Shown one piece after another: positions 18,108-26,975 of a DNA stretch of 43,121 nucleotides. Each line of letters starts with the position of its first letter. Position 1 is the first letter of the stretch. Under the pieces are notes generated by a model that did not search any database, was not told the DNA's origin, and saw only the letters and a program-made list of their open reading frames with translations. Made by a program: the position numbers and the translations under genes. Source of the stretch: an uncultured Spartobacteria bacterium (GTDB lineage: Bacteria > Verrucomicrobiota > Verrucomicrobiia > Chthoniobacterales > Chthoniobacteraceae). The DNA lies in NCBI GenBank assembly GCA_903928175.1, contig CAIYQA010000314.1:1-43121 (forward strand), given 5' to 3'.

Positions 18108-19184
18108 ATGAGCGCTGGCAGAAAAAAGCAATCCGATGCGACCAGACTTGGAACGAAGCCATCCCAGATCGCCACGCGGTCGCAGATCGAGCGCTTATTC
18201 CAAATCGTCGCCGAGATTCAGTCCGGCAATTTTCCAAATTGCACCGTGCTTCAGAAGCTTGTGGATAGAAATCGCCGAACCATCATGCGGGACTTGGAAT
18301 TTCTCCGGGACAGTCTGAACGCCCCGCTGGAATACGATGCAGTGCGGCGAGGGTATCACTTTACGGACGACTTCACACTCATGCCGCCGCTCGACCTGAA
18401 GAGCGAGGATTTCCTCACGCTCCATTTTCTCAGGCAATCCCTCGCTCCCTACGAAGATACGGAGATTGGCGCCCACATGAAAAAGTCGTTCGCGCGGATG
18501 TTTGGCCTGCTTACCGGCACAAAAACTTGGATGAAATGGGACGCGGCGGTCGCCTTTCGCGGGGAACCGAAAACCGTGGCTTCCGACGAGCAGTTGAAAA
18601 CTTTTGAGGTGTTGTTTTCCGCGATCAATACCAACCGCGTGGTGCAGTTCGAATACCACGGACGAGGGAAGGAACCATCGGAACGCCAGGTTGAACCCGC
18701 GCTTGTGGTGATGAACAAGGGGCGCTGGTATTTGTATGCGGTGGACCGGGACATGAGAGAACTGCGGACGTTTGCCCTGAGCCGAATCAAGAAAATCAAG
18801 ATGGCGCGCGCGGAGTTCTGCCCTCTACGACCGGCACTCTCACCTGAAACGCTGTTCCAGCACAGTTTTGGAATCGTGGTGGAGGAGAAGGAGCCGACGG
18901 AAGTGGTGATTGATTTTACGGCCCAAGCCGCTGACTTGATCCGCGAATCGGTCTGGCATCCGAACCAAAAGCTCGAACCGCTGCCGTGCGGCGGTGTGCG
19001 GTTCCGCTTGAGTCTGACCTCATTCTACGAAATCAAACCGTGGATTCTGAGTTGGGGCCATTACGCCCGCGTTGTGCAGCCCTCGGAGCTTGTTGACGAA
19101 ATCCGAACCGCTCTCGCCAGTGCAGCCGAGAACTATTCATCCCCGGAACAGGGCGCTAATCGGAAAGACAAGCCCCCTTTATGA
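18108..19184 (+). CDS. HTH + WYL-domain transcriptional regulator
   Basis: N-terminal HTH (TVLQKLVDRNRRTIMRDLEFLRDSLNAPLEYD), WYL region KGRWYLYAVDRDMRELRTFALSRI. Confidence 0.88.
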   Translation: MSAGRKKQSDATRLGTKPSQIATRSQIERLFQIVAEIQSGNFPNCTVLQKLVDRNRRTIMRDLEFLRDSLNAPLEYDAVRRGYHFTDDFTLMPPLDLKSEDFLTLHFLRQSLAPYEDTEIGAHMKKSFARMFGLLTGTKTWMKWDAAVAFRGEPKTVASDEQLKTFEVLFSAINTNRVVQFEYHGRGKEPSERQVEPALVVMNKGRWYLYAVDRDMRELRTFALSRIKKIKMARAEFCPLRPALSPETLFQHSFGIVVEEKEPTEVVIDFTAQAADLIRESVWHPNQKLEPLPCGGVRFRLSLTSFYEIKPWILSWGHYARVVQPSELVDEIRTALASAAENYSSPEQGANRKDKPPL

Positions 19185-19360
19185 ACAACAATCTCAACAG
19201 ACGCCGTTGCTTGCCGACACCTCTCTGGCTGTTTCTGGGCCTGCTCCGCTGGCTGCTATCGATCTGCGGCGTCGAAGCCCATTTTACGACTCCGAGAAAA
19301 GACTCGGCGATGGCTTCGGCAATCAAAAGAAGATTCATAACGATTCCGACTGACGATTGA
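19181..19360 (+). CDS. Small putative single-TM protein coupled to WYL gene
   Basis: ATGA overlap with WYL stop; 59 aa MNNNLNRRRCLPTPLWLFLGLLRWLLSICGVEAHF... Confidence 0.4.
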   Translation: MNNNLNRRRCLPTPLWLFLGLLRWLLSICGVEAHFTTPRKDSAMASAIKRRFITIPTDD

Positions 19361-19460
19361 GCAGAGGACGGGGATGGAGAAGCACATAGCCACTTTCAAG
19401 CTCTGGGACTACCTGAGAAGGAACGGTTTCTGACGATAAAATTTTATAGATGACGACAAA

Positions 19461-20024
19461 ATGAGCCACAAAGCAAACACCCTAATGGATGCTGCATTCG
19501 TCAGACACTGGGCAAGCCAGTATCCCGCGACTTATGATGCCGTCCATTACGATCCTCACCTACTCAAAGCCAGGGAGGGCGATCCAGACGCGCTGCGGCG
19601 ATTGACAGAGTGGAAAAATGTGGGCAATGGCCCTCGCCCGATGCCCCTTGCACCCACAAAGGAAAAAGCGTTCCAACAGTTTCTGGCGAATTTACCGAAT
19701 TACAAGGCGCCCGGTGGCCGGAAGCGCCTTCGAAAATCCTTTCGCACAACCGCACCAGTTTATTCCATTTTCTGGTATCACGTTCTCTTCGGCAGTCCGA
19801 TCTTCGACGTGCATACGCATCGGGCGTTCCACTGGTTCACGAGATCGGTCCTTCGGAGAGGAAGCGAAGCCCGACTGCCCTACGGTGGCGGCCATTGGCA
19901 GCTATATTTCCGATATTGCCGCTGGTTCAAATGCACCTTGCACGAGGTTCGTCGCACAGACCAGAACATCACCACTCGCACGCTTGATCGCGCGCTGTTC
20001 ATGTGGGGTAGACATTACAAGTAA
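19461..20024 (+). CDS. Putative HhH-GPD-like DNA glycosylase-related protein
   Basis: WYHVLFGSPIFDVHTHRAFHWF resembles the catalytic-Asp segment of HhH-GPD proteins. Confidence 0.5.
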   Translation: MSHKANTLMDAAFVRHWASQYPATYDAVHYDPHLLKAREGDPDALRRLTEWKNVGNGPRPMPLAPTKEKAFQQFLANLPNYKAPGGRKRLRKSFRTTAPVYSIFWYHVLFGSPIFDVHTHRAFHWFTRSVLRRGSEARLPYGGGHWQLYFRYCRWFKCTLHEVRRTDQNITTRTLDRALFMWGRHYK

Positions 20025-20035
20025 TCTTCACCGCC

Positions 20036-20122
20036 GACGTCCGTGTGATCCAATCGCCAGAACTGGTGGATGAAATCTGGGCGGCGATTCTTTGTGCCTC
20101 AGAACTGTATCAGAGCAATTGA
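20036..20122 (+). pseudogene. WYL regulator C-terminal remnant
   Basis: DVRVIQSPELVDEIWAAILCASELYQSN-stop parallels ARVVQPSELVDEIRTALASAAENY at the end of the 18108-19184 product. Confidence 0.75.
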
Positions 20123-20123
20123 T

Positions 20124-21455
20124 TCATTCATCGATGGGATGGTTCTTAATAAACGCATAAACCCACCGCTCATTCCCAATTGGATTATTTGGATATCGGT
20201 CGAAATAACTACGAACAGTGTTTTTTTGAATCGGCGCTATATTCCTGTCGAGAGACAATGCTTCATTCTTAATTCTGCCAGTAATCTCTCCTCTTCCAGC
20301 AAAAGTCGGTACAGTGCGAGGCTTTTCACTTAACCACGTCCAGAATTGATCAAATTTGGAATCCTGATTGAGTCGGGGTTCGTTGTGTGCGACACCCTCC
20401 TCCATTTCGTCGCACTCAGCGGAATCTAATCTCTCTGGAAGTGCTGGTTCATTTTGAGGTTGGAGCATTATGCCGAGGATCTCCAAAGCCTCTTTAAACC
20501 AATCCGGGCACAACGCTGATCCGGGGGGCAAAACCAAGGTTACAGGCAAGCCATGTTCCGCGGTAAGTTCATGGAGCCTCGAGAGGAGAAACCGGAAGGA
20601 ATCCTCTTGAGACCATTGACAGCAATGGGTCGTGATACTGATGACATGCAGTCGTCCACCGAATTTCAGAACCAATAACCCTGCCCGATAATCCAGCGCA
20701 CGGGTTAGCGACTCTGCTCCGCGAAACAAAAGATCCCCTGAAACCGGGTGAGTAAAGTTGACACGCACAAAACCTCTCCAAAATCCGTCGGGGAGATTTC
20801 GGTCAAACATCGCCATCTCAACGTCCTCTCCCGATGCTCCAGGGGATTTCGGCCAGAGAATCGCTGACATTGCGTCCAAGGCACGGCAGAATGCCTCGTA
20901 CTCGTTTGGAGTTGTGTTTGGCTCTGCCCGGCAGAATCCGTTGTTGGCGGGTCGAGTCAGGTGAATGATAGGCTGGGACTGTAGCAAGGTAATGCTCTTC
21001 GCAGTCCATTGGTCGAGAATGTAAGCGTCTGTAGCGGGACGCAGGAAGAAGAGCAGCTTGGTGTAGAAGGATATTCCCAAGCCGAGGATGGCCGCGCTTT
21101 GCGCTTGGGCTGTCGCGAAATCAGCCGCGCGGGTATTAGCGCTCCCGAAAAGAGCTTGAATCAGAGGCACGAGAGCGGGGGCCGCAATTGACGAATCGAA
21201 GTTATTGAACTGCTGACCGCCCCAAGCCATGACACACGCGTACTTTGCTTCTGCGGTGCAGGCCGGATCCCGGCAAATCCCGCGAACTTCGCCGCGAGTT
21301 AATGGTGCGTTGAGGGTCAGCCCCAAAGGTAGCAAACTTGCACGGTGGGGGCCGCGATCTGGCTCGAAGCGGGTCAAATAGTCAAGAGGTGCCCGCCCGA
21401 CACGCATTTGCGTTGGGGGAAAGGGATGGGCCGCGTAAAGAAGGTTTATGCTCAC
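20124..21455 (-). CDS. OGG-like (8-oxoguanine glycosylase fold) protein
   Basis: LTRGEVRGICRD, AKYACVMAWGGQQFNNF, ILGLGISFYTKLLFFLRPATDAYILDQWTAKSI. Confidence 0.7.
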   Translation of the reverse strand: MSINLLYAAHPFPPTQMRVGRAPLDYLTRFEPDRGPHRASLLPLGLTLNAPLTRGEVRGICRDPACTAEAKYACVMAWGGQQFNNFDSSIAAPALVPLIQALFGSANTRAADFATAQAQSAAILGLGISFYTKLLFFLRPATDAYILDQWTAKSITLLQSQPIIHLTRPANNGFCRAEPNTTPNEYEAFCRALDAMSAILWPKSPGASGEDVEMAMFDRNLPDGFWRGFVRVNFTHPVSGDLLFRGAESLTRALDYRAGLLVLKFGGRLHVISITTHCCQWSQEDSFRFLLSRLHELTAEHGLPVTLVLPPGSALCPDWFKEALEILGIMLQPQNEPALPERLDSAECDEMEEGVAHNEPRLNQDSKFDQFWTWLSEKPRTVPTFAGRGEITGRIKNEALSLDRNIAPIQKNTVRSYFDRYPNNPIGNERWVYAFIKNHPIDE

Positions 21456-21464
21456 GTTTTTTGG

Positions 21465-22085
21465 TCAATTCATCCTTATCATCTCGACCTGAATCTGTCC
21501 AAGGCAATGAGGGCACAGCAAAACCCGCCAGTGCCGTCCGCAGAGTTGTTTCCAAGTGATTGGATCTGTGATGATTTCAGCTTTCACGGGAAGCACTTGA
21601 CCGTCCAATGGGCAGTAAACCTCCCCTTTGCTAAGGGGGAGGGAATCCTCCCATTCGAGCAGCGGGATTTTGTGAAGGTTGCCAAGCAACGGATCACGTC
21701 CTTTTTCAAACGGCCATTTGAGGCTTTTTCCCAACGCCCAGGGTTCTTTGGACTTCCAGCGACTGGCGCTCCGCAATTCATCGCCCATGTATCGGATTAC
21801 GAGTCCATGACCCTTGCCGTTCACGAACATCCGCCTGAATGGGTAATATCCCTCCCGGAACCATTGGCGAACCGTTGCCCGGCTGATTCTTGATTTCACA
21901 TCGGCGCGTTCCACGCATTCCGTTTCTGGAATAATGGTGCCACCCTTGATTTCGACAAAGTAGCCCGTATTTCCGCCCCGCTGAAGAAGCGCTGCCAGGA
22001 ACAGCATATCCCGTGTTTCAAACGGCCTGAGACCATCACGGGCCGCAGTGCATGTGGCATCCGGTAATTCCAGAAACATTTCCAT
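21465..22085 (-). CDS. Hypothetical protein with C-terminal Cys-rich motif
   Basis: 206-aa ORF, CPLDG...LCGRHWRVLLCPHC. Confidence 0.6.
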   Translation of the reverse strand: MEMFLELPDATCTAARDGLRPFETRDMLFLAALLQRGGNTGYFVEIKGGTIIPETECVERADVKSRISRATVRQWFREGYYPFRRMFVNGKGHGLVIRYMGDELRSASRWKSKEPWALGKSLKWPFEKGRDPLLGNLHKIPLLEWEDSLPLSKGEVYCPLDGQVLPVKAEIITDPITWKQLCGRHWRVLLCPHCLGQIQVEMIRMN

Positions 22086-22121
22086 TTTATATCTGAATTC
22101 TGTTTGAAATTTCTGGGGGGG

Positions 22122-23204
22122 CTATTGCTCGTCAAAAGTGATGCGAGGCTTGCCTTTAAATTCGCCCAATGCTTTGGAAACGGAAACCCTGCGTTTGGCT
22201 TCGTCCATGAGGATGTCCTTGAGAAGGTTTTCCACGGCTTCGGGAGTCAACTCGCGACCGCTCAGGGAAGAGAACGCCGCTACACGCATCAACGCTCCTT
22301 CGAGCCGCCGCACGTTGGATTGAATGTGCTGGGCTAGAAATTCCAAAATGGAGTCATCAAACTCAACTTTCATCACCTCCTCCTTCTTCCGCAAAATAGC
22401 CATGCGGGTTTCCATGTCTGGTGGCTGTAGTTCGGCAAGAAGTCCCCATTCAAACCGGGAGGCCAGACGCCCTTCGAGATTCAGGATTTCAATCGGCGCT
22501 CTGTCGCTGGAGATTACAATCTGCTTTCGAGCATCAAAGAGGGTGTTGAAGGTGTGGAAGAATTCCTCCTGCGAACGTTCCTTGCCCGCAAAAAACTGGA
22601 TGTCGTCGATGAGCAGAACGTCGGCCTTTCGGTATTTGTTGCGGAATTTAACGAGCTTGCTGTTCTGGATGGCGTCGATGAATTCGCTGGTGAATTTCTC
22701 GCTGTTGAGGTAGATTACTTTCAGCTCTTTCTTGGTAGCAATGGCATGCTGTCCGATGGCGTGCATGAGGTGCGTTTTTCCCATCCCTAGACCGCTATAG
22801 ACAAACAGCGGGTTGTAGATTTTGCCCGGGTTTTGCGCTACGGTCAACGCCGCCGCATGGGCAAACTGGTTGTTGGCGCCCACCACGAATGAGTCGAACG
22901 TGTTTTCTGGGTTCATTCCGGTCTGAGGGATGGCCTCTTCCTTGTATTCCGGCGACTCTACAATGGAGAACCGAATGGTTCGAGAACCGCCCAATACTTC
23001 CTGGATTACAGACTGAAGAAGCCCCATGTAGTTGGTTTCAAGCCAGACTTTGCAGATATTTTTTGTCACGCGCAACGTGACCTGCGATCCATCTGCATCC
23101 TCAAGCTGGACCGTCTTGAACCAACGATCAAACGTATCGGCGCTCACCTCTTGCTGGAGGATGTCCGTTATCTTTTTCCAAATCAGGTCGAGTTCGTACT
23201 TCAT
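22122..23204 (-). CDS. DnaA homologue (domains I-III) lacking the C-terminal DNA-binding domain IV
   Basis: LDLIWKKITDILQQEVSADTFDRWF, NTFDSFVVGANNQFAHAAA, YSGLGMGKTHLMHAIG, DVLLIDDIQFFAGKERSQEEFFHTFN, SRFEWGLLAELQPPD; ORF ends at the domain III/IV boundary. Confidence 0.92.
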   Translation of the reverse strand: MKYELDLIWKKITDILQQEVSADTFDRWFKTVQLEDADGSQVTLRVTKNICKVWLETNYMGLLQSVIQEVLGGSRTIRFSIVESPEYKEEAIPQTGMNPENTFDSFVVGANNQFAHAAALTVAQNPGKIYNPLFVYSGLGMGKTHLMHAIGQHAIATKKELKVIYLNSEKFTSEFIDAIQNSKLVKFRNKYRKADVLLIDDIQFFAGKERSQEEFFHTFNTLFDARKQIVISSDRAPIEILNLEGRLASRFEWGLLAELQPPDMETRMAILRKKEEVMKVEFDDSILEFLAQHIQSNVRRLEGALMRVAAFSSLSGRELTPEAVENLLKDILMDEAKRRVSVSKALGEFKGKPRITFDEQ

Positions 23205-24688
23205 AAAATTTCCTTCACTGCATTGGGTATGCTTGGTTTCATCGTCCTCATTATCCATTGCTCCACGGCTTGACGCGTTTCTGCTGAGACGGGTTCATTG
23301 CGGGCTTTCAAGAGTTGATCGAATCGCCACTCCCCGATTTGATTTTTCACGAGAGAGAGTGTGGATCGCTCTGGCTTGAGCACGCGGTAGAAATAGGTGT
23401 CGCCGTGGACAACATTGCCCAGGTAGGTCATTAGGCAGTTGTGCTGCTCCCGCGCCTCCTCTTTTAGTAAATCGAAGTTTTCCAGGGCGATCATGGCTTC
23501 GCTGCCGGGAATTGGAGGCATGGGGAATGGAATGCTACGCATGTCAGATGCATCCACTCCATGCACATCGTACGCCAATCTTGTGCCGTGGATGCGTGCT
23601 TCCAGTTCGTCGTGAAGGTGCACGAATTGCTGAACCGAGTGGAATCGCTTCTTGCCCGCATCTCCGAGTTGTCTTTGCATGCGCATCAAATCACTCGCCG
23701 AACGCGCCATTGCGGGGCCGTCAATCCCGGAGAGTTCGTGAAGCAGTCGCGGAGTTGCTCTGCGCCGAAGAGCCTTGCTGCACAGGAATTGCATTACACC
23801 CAGGTTCAGCGAAGGCAGATGCAAGAGCGGTTTGCGCCAGGCGTGGTCTTTCAGCAAATCGCGGATCGTTAGAAGCCACGAAACACAGCAGGCTGATGCA
23901 GGGATTTTTGAGAGAACCGAAACCGAGGATTCGCACTCGGGAAAGCCGAGCGCCCCGCAAATGCTGCGACGGCGGGAATCGATAAGTCGGCGCATCGTGC
24001 GGGTGGCATACTTGGAGGGGTAAGGGCCAAATGCCCAGCAGGAAGCAAGGCAGTAGGCAAGAGCCGGGTTGCTCATGATGAGGTCGAGCGAACCAGGGCA
24101 TCGCGCTGCCATCACCAGCAAGTGCCAATGGCGATCCTCGAAAGGGGCGACGGCCTTCCGAATTTTCCATGGCACATCACCAAAAAAATGCCGCACAAGT
24201 TCTCGTTCATACGCAATTGCTTCGCTCTCTTTGTGCATTTGGATCATTTTGAGCATGACCGGATCACTGGAATTTTCATATTGAACAGGTTCCGGGCTGT
24301 ATTTCCATTCGAGCAGAACGGATTCCTTGGCGAATTCCCGCACTTCGGCCTTTTCGCTGTCCAGCCATTCGAGCAAACTCCAATCGGAAGCATTTGGTTG
24401 AAATGGGTCTTCGCGGTCTGGGGCGTGCCGATTGTATTGTCCCGGCTGGCATCGATGTCGGCTTCGAGTGGCCTCAATGCTCCCTTCCTGAAAATCGATC
24501 TTAGGGCGGAACCGCGACCACTGGGGTTTGCTGTAGGTTTTCGTCCATGCTGCCATTTCGGGCCACCCCTTCACCACGACCACGCGCACTTTTGAAAAAG
24601 CGTAAAGTTTGTTGTTCTTGACGCAGACACCGGGGCGGAAGCCCGGCTTTTTCTTCTTGGCTTGCTGATCATTGCTCATCAGAAGCAA
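23201..24688 (-). CDS. PcfJ-like protein
   Basis: C-terminal EEAREQHNCLMTYLGNVVHGDTYFYRVLKPERSTLSLV; stop overlaps the dnaA-like start (ATGA). Confidence 0.65.
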   Translation of the reverse strand: MLLMSNDQQAKKKKPGFRPGVCVKNNKLYAFSKVRVVVVKGWPEMAAWTKTYSKPQWSRFRPKIDFQEGSIEATRSRHRCQPGQYNRHAPDREDPFQPNASDWSLLEWLDSEKAEVREFAKESVLLEWKYSPEPVQYENSSDPVMLKMIQMHKESEAIAYERELVRHFFGDVPWKIRKAVAPFEDRHWHLLVMAARCPGSLDLIMSNPALAYCLASCWAFGPYPSKYATRTMRRLIDSRRRSICGALGFPECESSVSVLSKIPASACCVSWLLTIRDLLKDHAWRKPLLHLPSLNLGVMQFLCSKALRRRATPRLLHELSGIDGPAMARSASDLMRMQRQLGDAGKKRFHSVQQFVHLHDELEARIHGTRLAYDVHGVDASDMRSIPFPMPPIPGSEAMIALENFDLLKEEAREQHNCLMTYLGNVVHGDTYFYRVLKPERSTLSLVKNQIGEWRFDQLLKARNEPVSAETRQAVEQWIMRTMKPSIPNAVKEIL

Positions 24689-24813
24689 GCTACCAAGCTG
24701 GGTGCGACATCCGCCGTCACACCTCTAAAAATCTTGAACGATTCAAGGCAACCAAATCATCTGGCAACATGCACTTAGTTTGCGGCCAAACTTCGTCCCT
24801 AGACGGAGGCTGG

Positions 24814-25839
24814 TTATGCGGTGGCGTTGAAGGTTTTCTCGAACTCTGCGGCGGCGGTCATCAGAGCCTCGAAGGTGGGCGTTTCGCCGAAGAACATCGG
24901 GCCGAGCATGGCTTGATAATCGGCGCGCCAGTCTGGAAGATGGTTGTCCGGCGGGACGAGGCGAAAGGTGCCGGGTTTGTGGGTGGTATAGTCCACCCAG
25001 GAGAAGCGGAAGAAGATTTCGCGGTGCTCGGCGACGCGTTGGAAAAGGGCTTTGTCCGCTAGGGCGCGTTCACCGACCCCGGCGCGGAGCAGGCACCAGA
25101 GGTCGTAGTAATGCCGGGCCATGCGGAGTTTGCGCGGCTTGTCGGCGGGGCGGAAGGTTTCCTCGTGGAGAAGGCAGGCTTTTTCCCAAAAAGTGCGCTC
25201 GGCGGCGAGGACGCGGACCGGGAACGAGGCATCTGGATCGAGCGCCGGGAAGAGTTCCGTCACGTAGGGCTGAATGGTTTTGTCCACATGCGGCCAGTCA
25301 TCGGAACGGGCACCAAGTTCGATCTTCACCACGGAGCGTACATAGCCAGCCGCACCCGCAGGGAAGACGGAGGAGTAATGAAAAAGGAGGCACTGCCCGT
25401 CGGTCATATCGGGATCGACCTCCAATAGCCAGCCGGTTTCGCCGAGGGTGACTTTCAGACGGTCGGCGAGGGCGGGTTTCAAAGTTTCCTGCACCCATTG
25501 GCGGCAGGTCTCCATGAGGTTTTCAAGGCGCGTCTTGCGCTGCTTTTTGCTGGGAGCTTTGTCCGGTGCGGCGTCTCCACCGAAACCGAGAGCGTCCTTA
25601 TCCACGATGAGGTCGATGTCCTCAGAAAACCGCTCGATGAGCTTCCACGCTTTCGAGAGCGAGGTGCCGCCTTTGAATGTAAGGTGGTCGCCGATTTCGG
25701 CCAAGGTAAAGAGTTCCCGCAGCGTCCAGCAAACCCAAAAGTCCTTTTCCACGCTGAACGCTTGCAACCCCATCTGCGACTCGACCTGCTGAAAGGCAAG
25801 GCGGCGTTCGCTGGGAGGCAGTTGGAGGAAGGCGTTCAT
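24814..25839 (-). CDS. AbiEii/AbiGii-family nucleotidyltransferase toxin
   Basis: VEKDFWVCWTLRELF, LTFKGGTSLSKAWKLIERFSEDIDLIVD. Confidence 0.9.
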   Translation of the reverse strand: MNAFLQLPPSERRLAFQQVESQMGLQAFSVEKDFWVCWTLRELFTLAEIGDHLTFKGGTSLSKAWKLIERFSEDIDLIVDKDALGFGGDAAPDKAPSKKQRKTRLENLMETCRQWVQETLKPALADRLKVTLGETGWLLEVDPDMTDGQCLLFHYSSVFPAGAAGYVRSVVKIELGARSDDWPHVDKTIQPYVTELFPALDPDASFPVRVLAAERTFWEKACLLHEETFRPADKPRKLRMARHYYDLWCLLRAGVGERALADKALFQRVAEHREIFFRFSWVDYTTHKPGTFRLVPPDNHLPDWRADYQAMLGPMFFGETPTFEALMTAAAEFEKTFNATA

Positions 25840-25915
25840 TCTTGTATAGTCCAAATAACTGAATTTAACGAGAGGAAGCATTCTCTGACTGGCAGCTATT
25901 GGAAAGTGTCATGGT

Positions 25916-26533
25916 TCAGGTAGTCGGCTCCGTGAGCGGGCGCAGCAGGTCGGCGATCCAAGCGGGCGCATGGCGGAGGTCTTTACGGATGGCAGCGCAA
26001 TCCTCTGAGAAAATGTAGCGGCGGAGGGCCGTGACGACTTTTTCATCCACCTGATCCTGCCCAAGGTAGCGGAGCGCCTGGATGAGGGTGCCACTTTTGC
26101 GACCGGCCGTGGCCATGTTCCGGGGCGTGGTGTGTTGCAAAATGATTTCCTGCCTCCCAATTTTCACCTTGCGGGCGGGGCCGTCCGTGAGGAACACGAT
26201 GCGCGAAGGCACCTGCTCAGAGAGTCCGAGCACGTTGGCGGCATAGGCGCCCGAAGGTTGAAGGCGAATGGCATTTCGCACCACGAGCGCCCGGGCAATA
26301 GCGTCGGCAGATGGGGCAACGGTGCCAAGCACGGGATGTTCCACCGGGTAGTCGTAGAGCCCTCGGGCGAGTTGGCGGATGACGCCTGCGGCCTTGAAAC
26401 GCTTCAATGCGGAAGCGACGGCATTCCGCGTGCCCAAGTCGGCCAGATGCGCCGGAGTAAATACCCACCCTCTCCCATGACCGTAAATACGATTCATGGC
26501 TTTGCTTTCGGTAGATGTCGGCTGCTTTTGCAT
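25916..26533 (-). CDS. AbiEi/DUF6088-like antitoxin
   Basis: Upstream partner of the AbiEii gene; N-terminal winged-HTH (NAVASALKRFKAAGVIRQLARGLYDYP). Confidence 0.8.
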   Translation of the reverse strand: MQKQPTSTESKAMNRIYGHGRGWVFTPAHLADLGTRNAVASALKRFKAAGVIRQLARGLYDYPVEHPVLGTVAPSADAIARALVVRNAIRLQPSGAYAANVLGLSEQVPSRIVFLTDGPARKVKIGRQEIILQHTTPRNMATAGRKSGTLIQALRYLGQDQVDEKVVTALRRYIFSEDCAAIRKDLRHAPAWIADLLRPLTEPTT

Positions 26534-26539
26534 GGAAAT

Positions 26540-26573
26540 CTTGACACAAGTAATACCTATTTTTTGTGTCAAG
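26540..26573. promoter_or_regulatory. Inverted repeat upstream of antitoxin, probable autoregulatory operator
   Basis: cttgacacaa - 14 nt - ttgtgtcaag, perfect 10-bp arms just upstream of the 26533 start; arms contain TTGACA. Confidence 0.7.
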
Positions 26574-26763
26574 AAAAGTCATTTTTTGATGCAGAGATCA
26601 CTGTGTCGAGCAACTCTCGGTTCGGAGGGGAGTTTGCGTCAAACAATCATGAATGAAATTGTTTAAAAAAGGCAGGTCTCAATCTTTTTCGTCGAAGCGG
26701 CTAGACCCATCCATTTCAGGTTTTCCCTCTTTTCCGCTGCAAACCTAGGCTCGCTCATTTTGA

Positions 26764-26788
26764 GGGCATCACTTTGGCATCACTTTTT
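26764..26788 (-). repeat. gggcatcactttggcatcacttttt motif copy 3
   Basis: Identical to 128-152; minus strand reads KSDAKVMPSK-stop. Confidence 0.6.
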
Positions 26789-26920
26789 GCGTCCATTATT
26801 GTTCTGATTTGCCCATCGCTGTCCCATCCGCTGTGAATAACAACCTTCTTAGCCACAAGGCTTTACGGTGTATTTGCGGACATACAGGGACATACATGGA
26901 CACGGCTGGACAAGGCCACA

Positions 26921-26975
26921 ATCTAACTACGAATCAGAAGGTTTCAGGTTCGACTCCTGACGGGCGCAGTTCTTC
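26921..26975 (+). repeat. Right direct repeat (att-like), tRNA-Arg 3' fragment
   Basis: atctaactacgaatcagaaggtttcaggttcgactcctgacgggcgcagttcttct; no tRNA 5' half precedes it. Confidence 0.85.
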
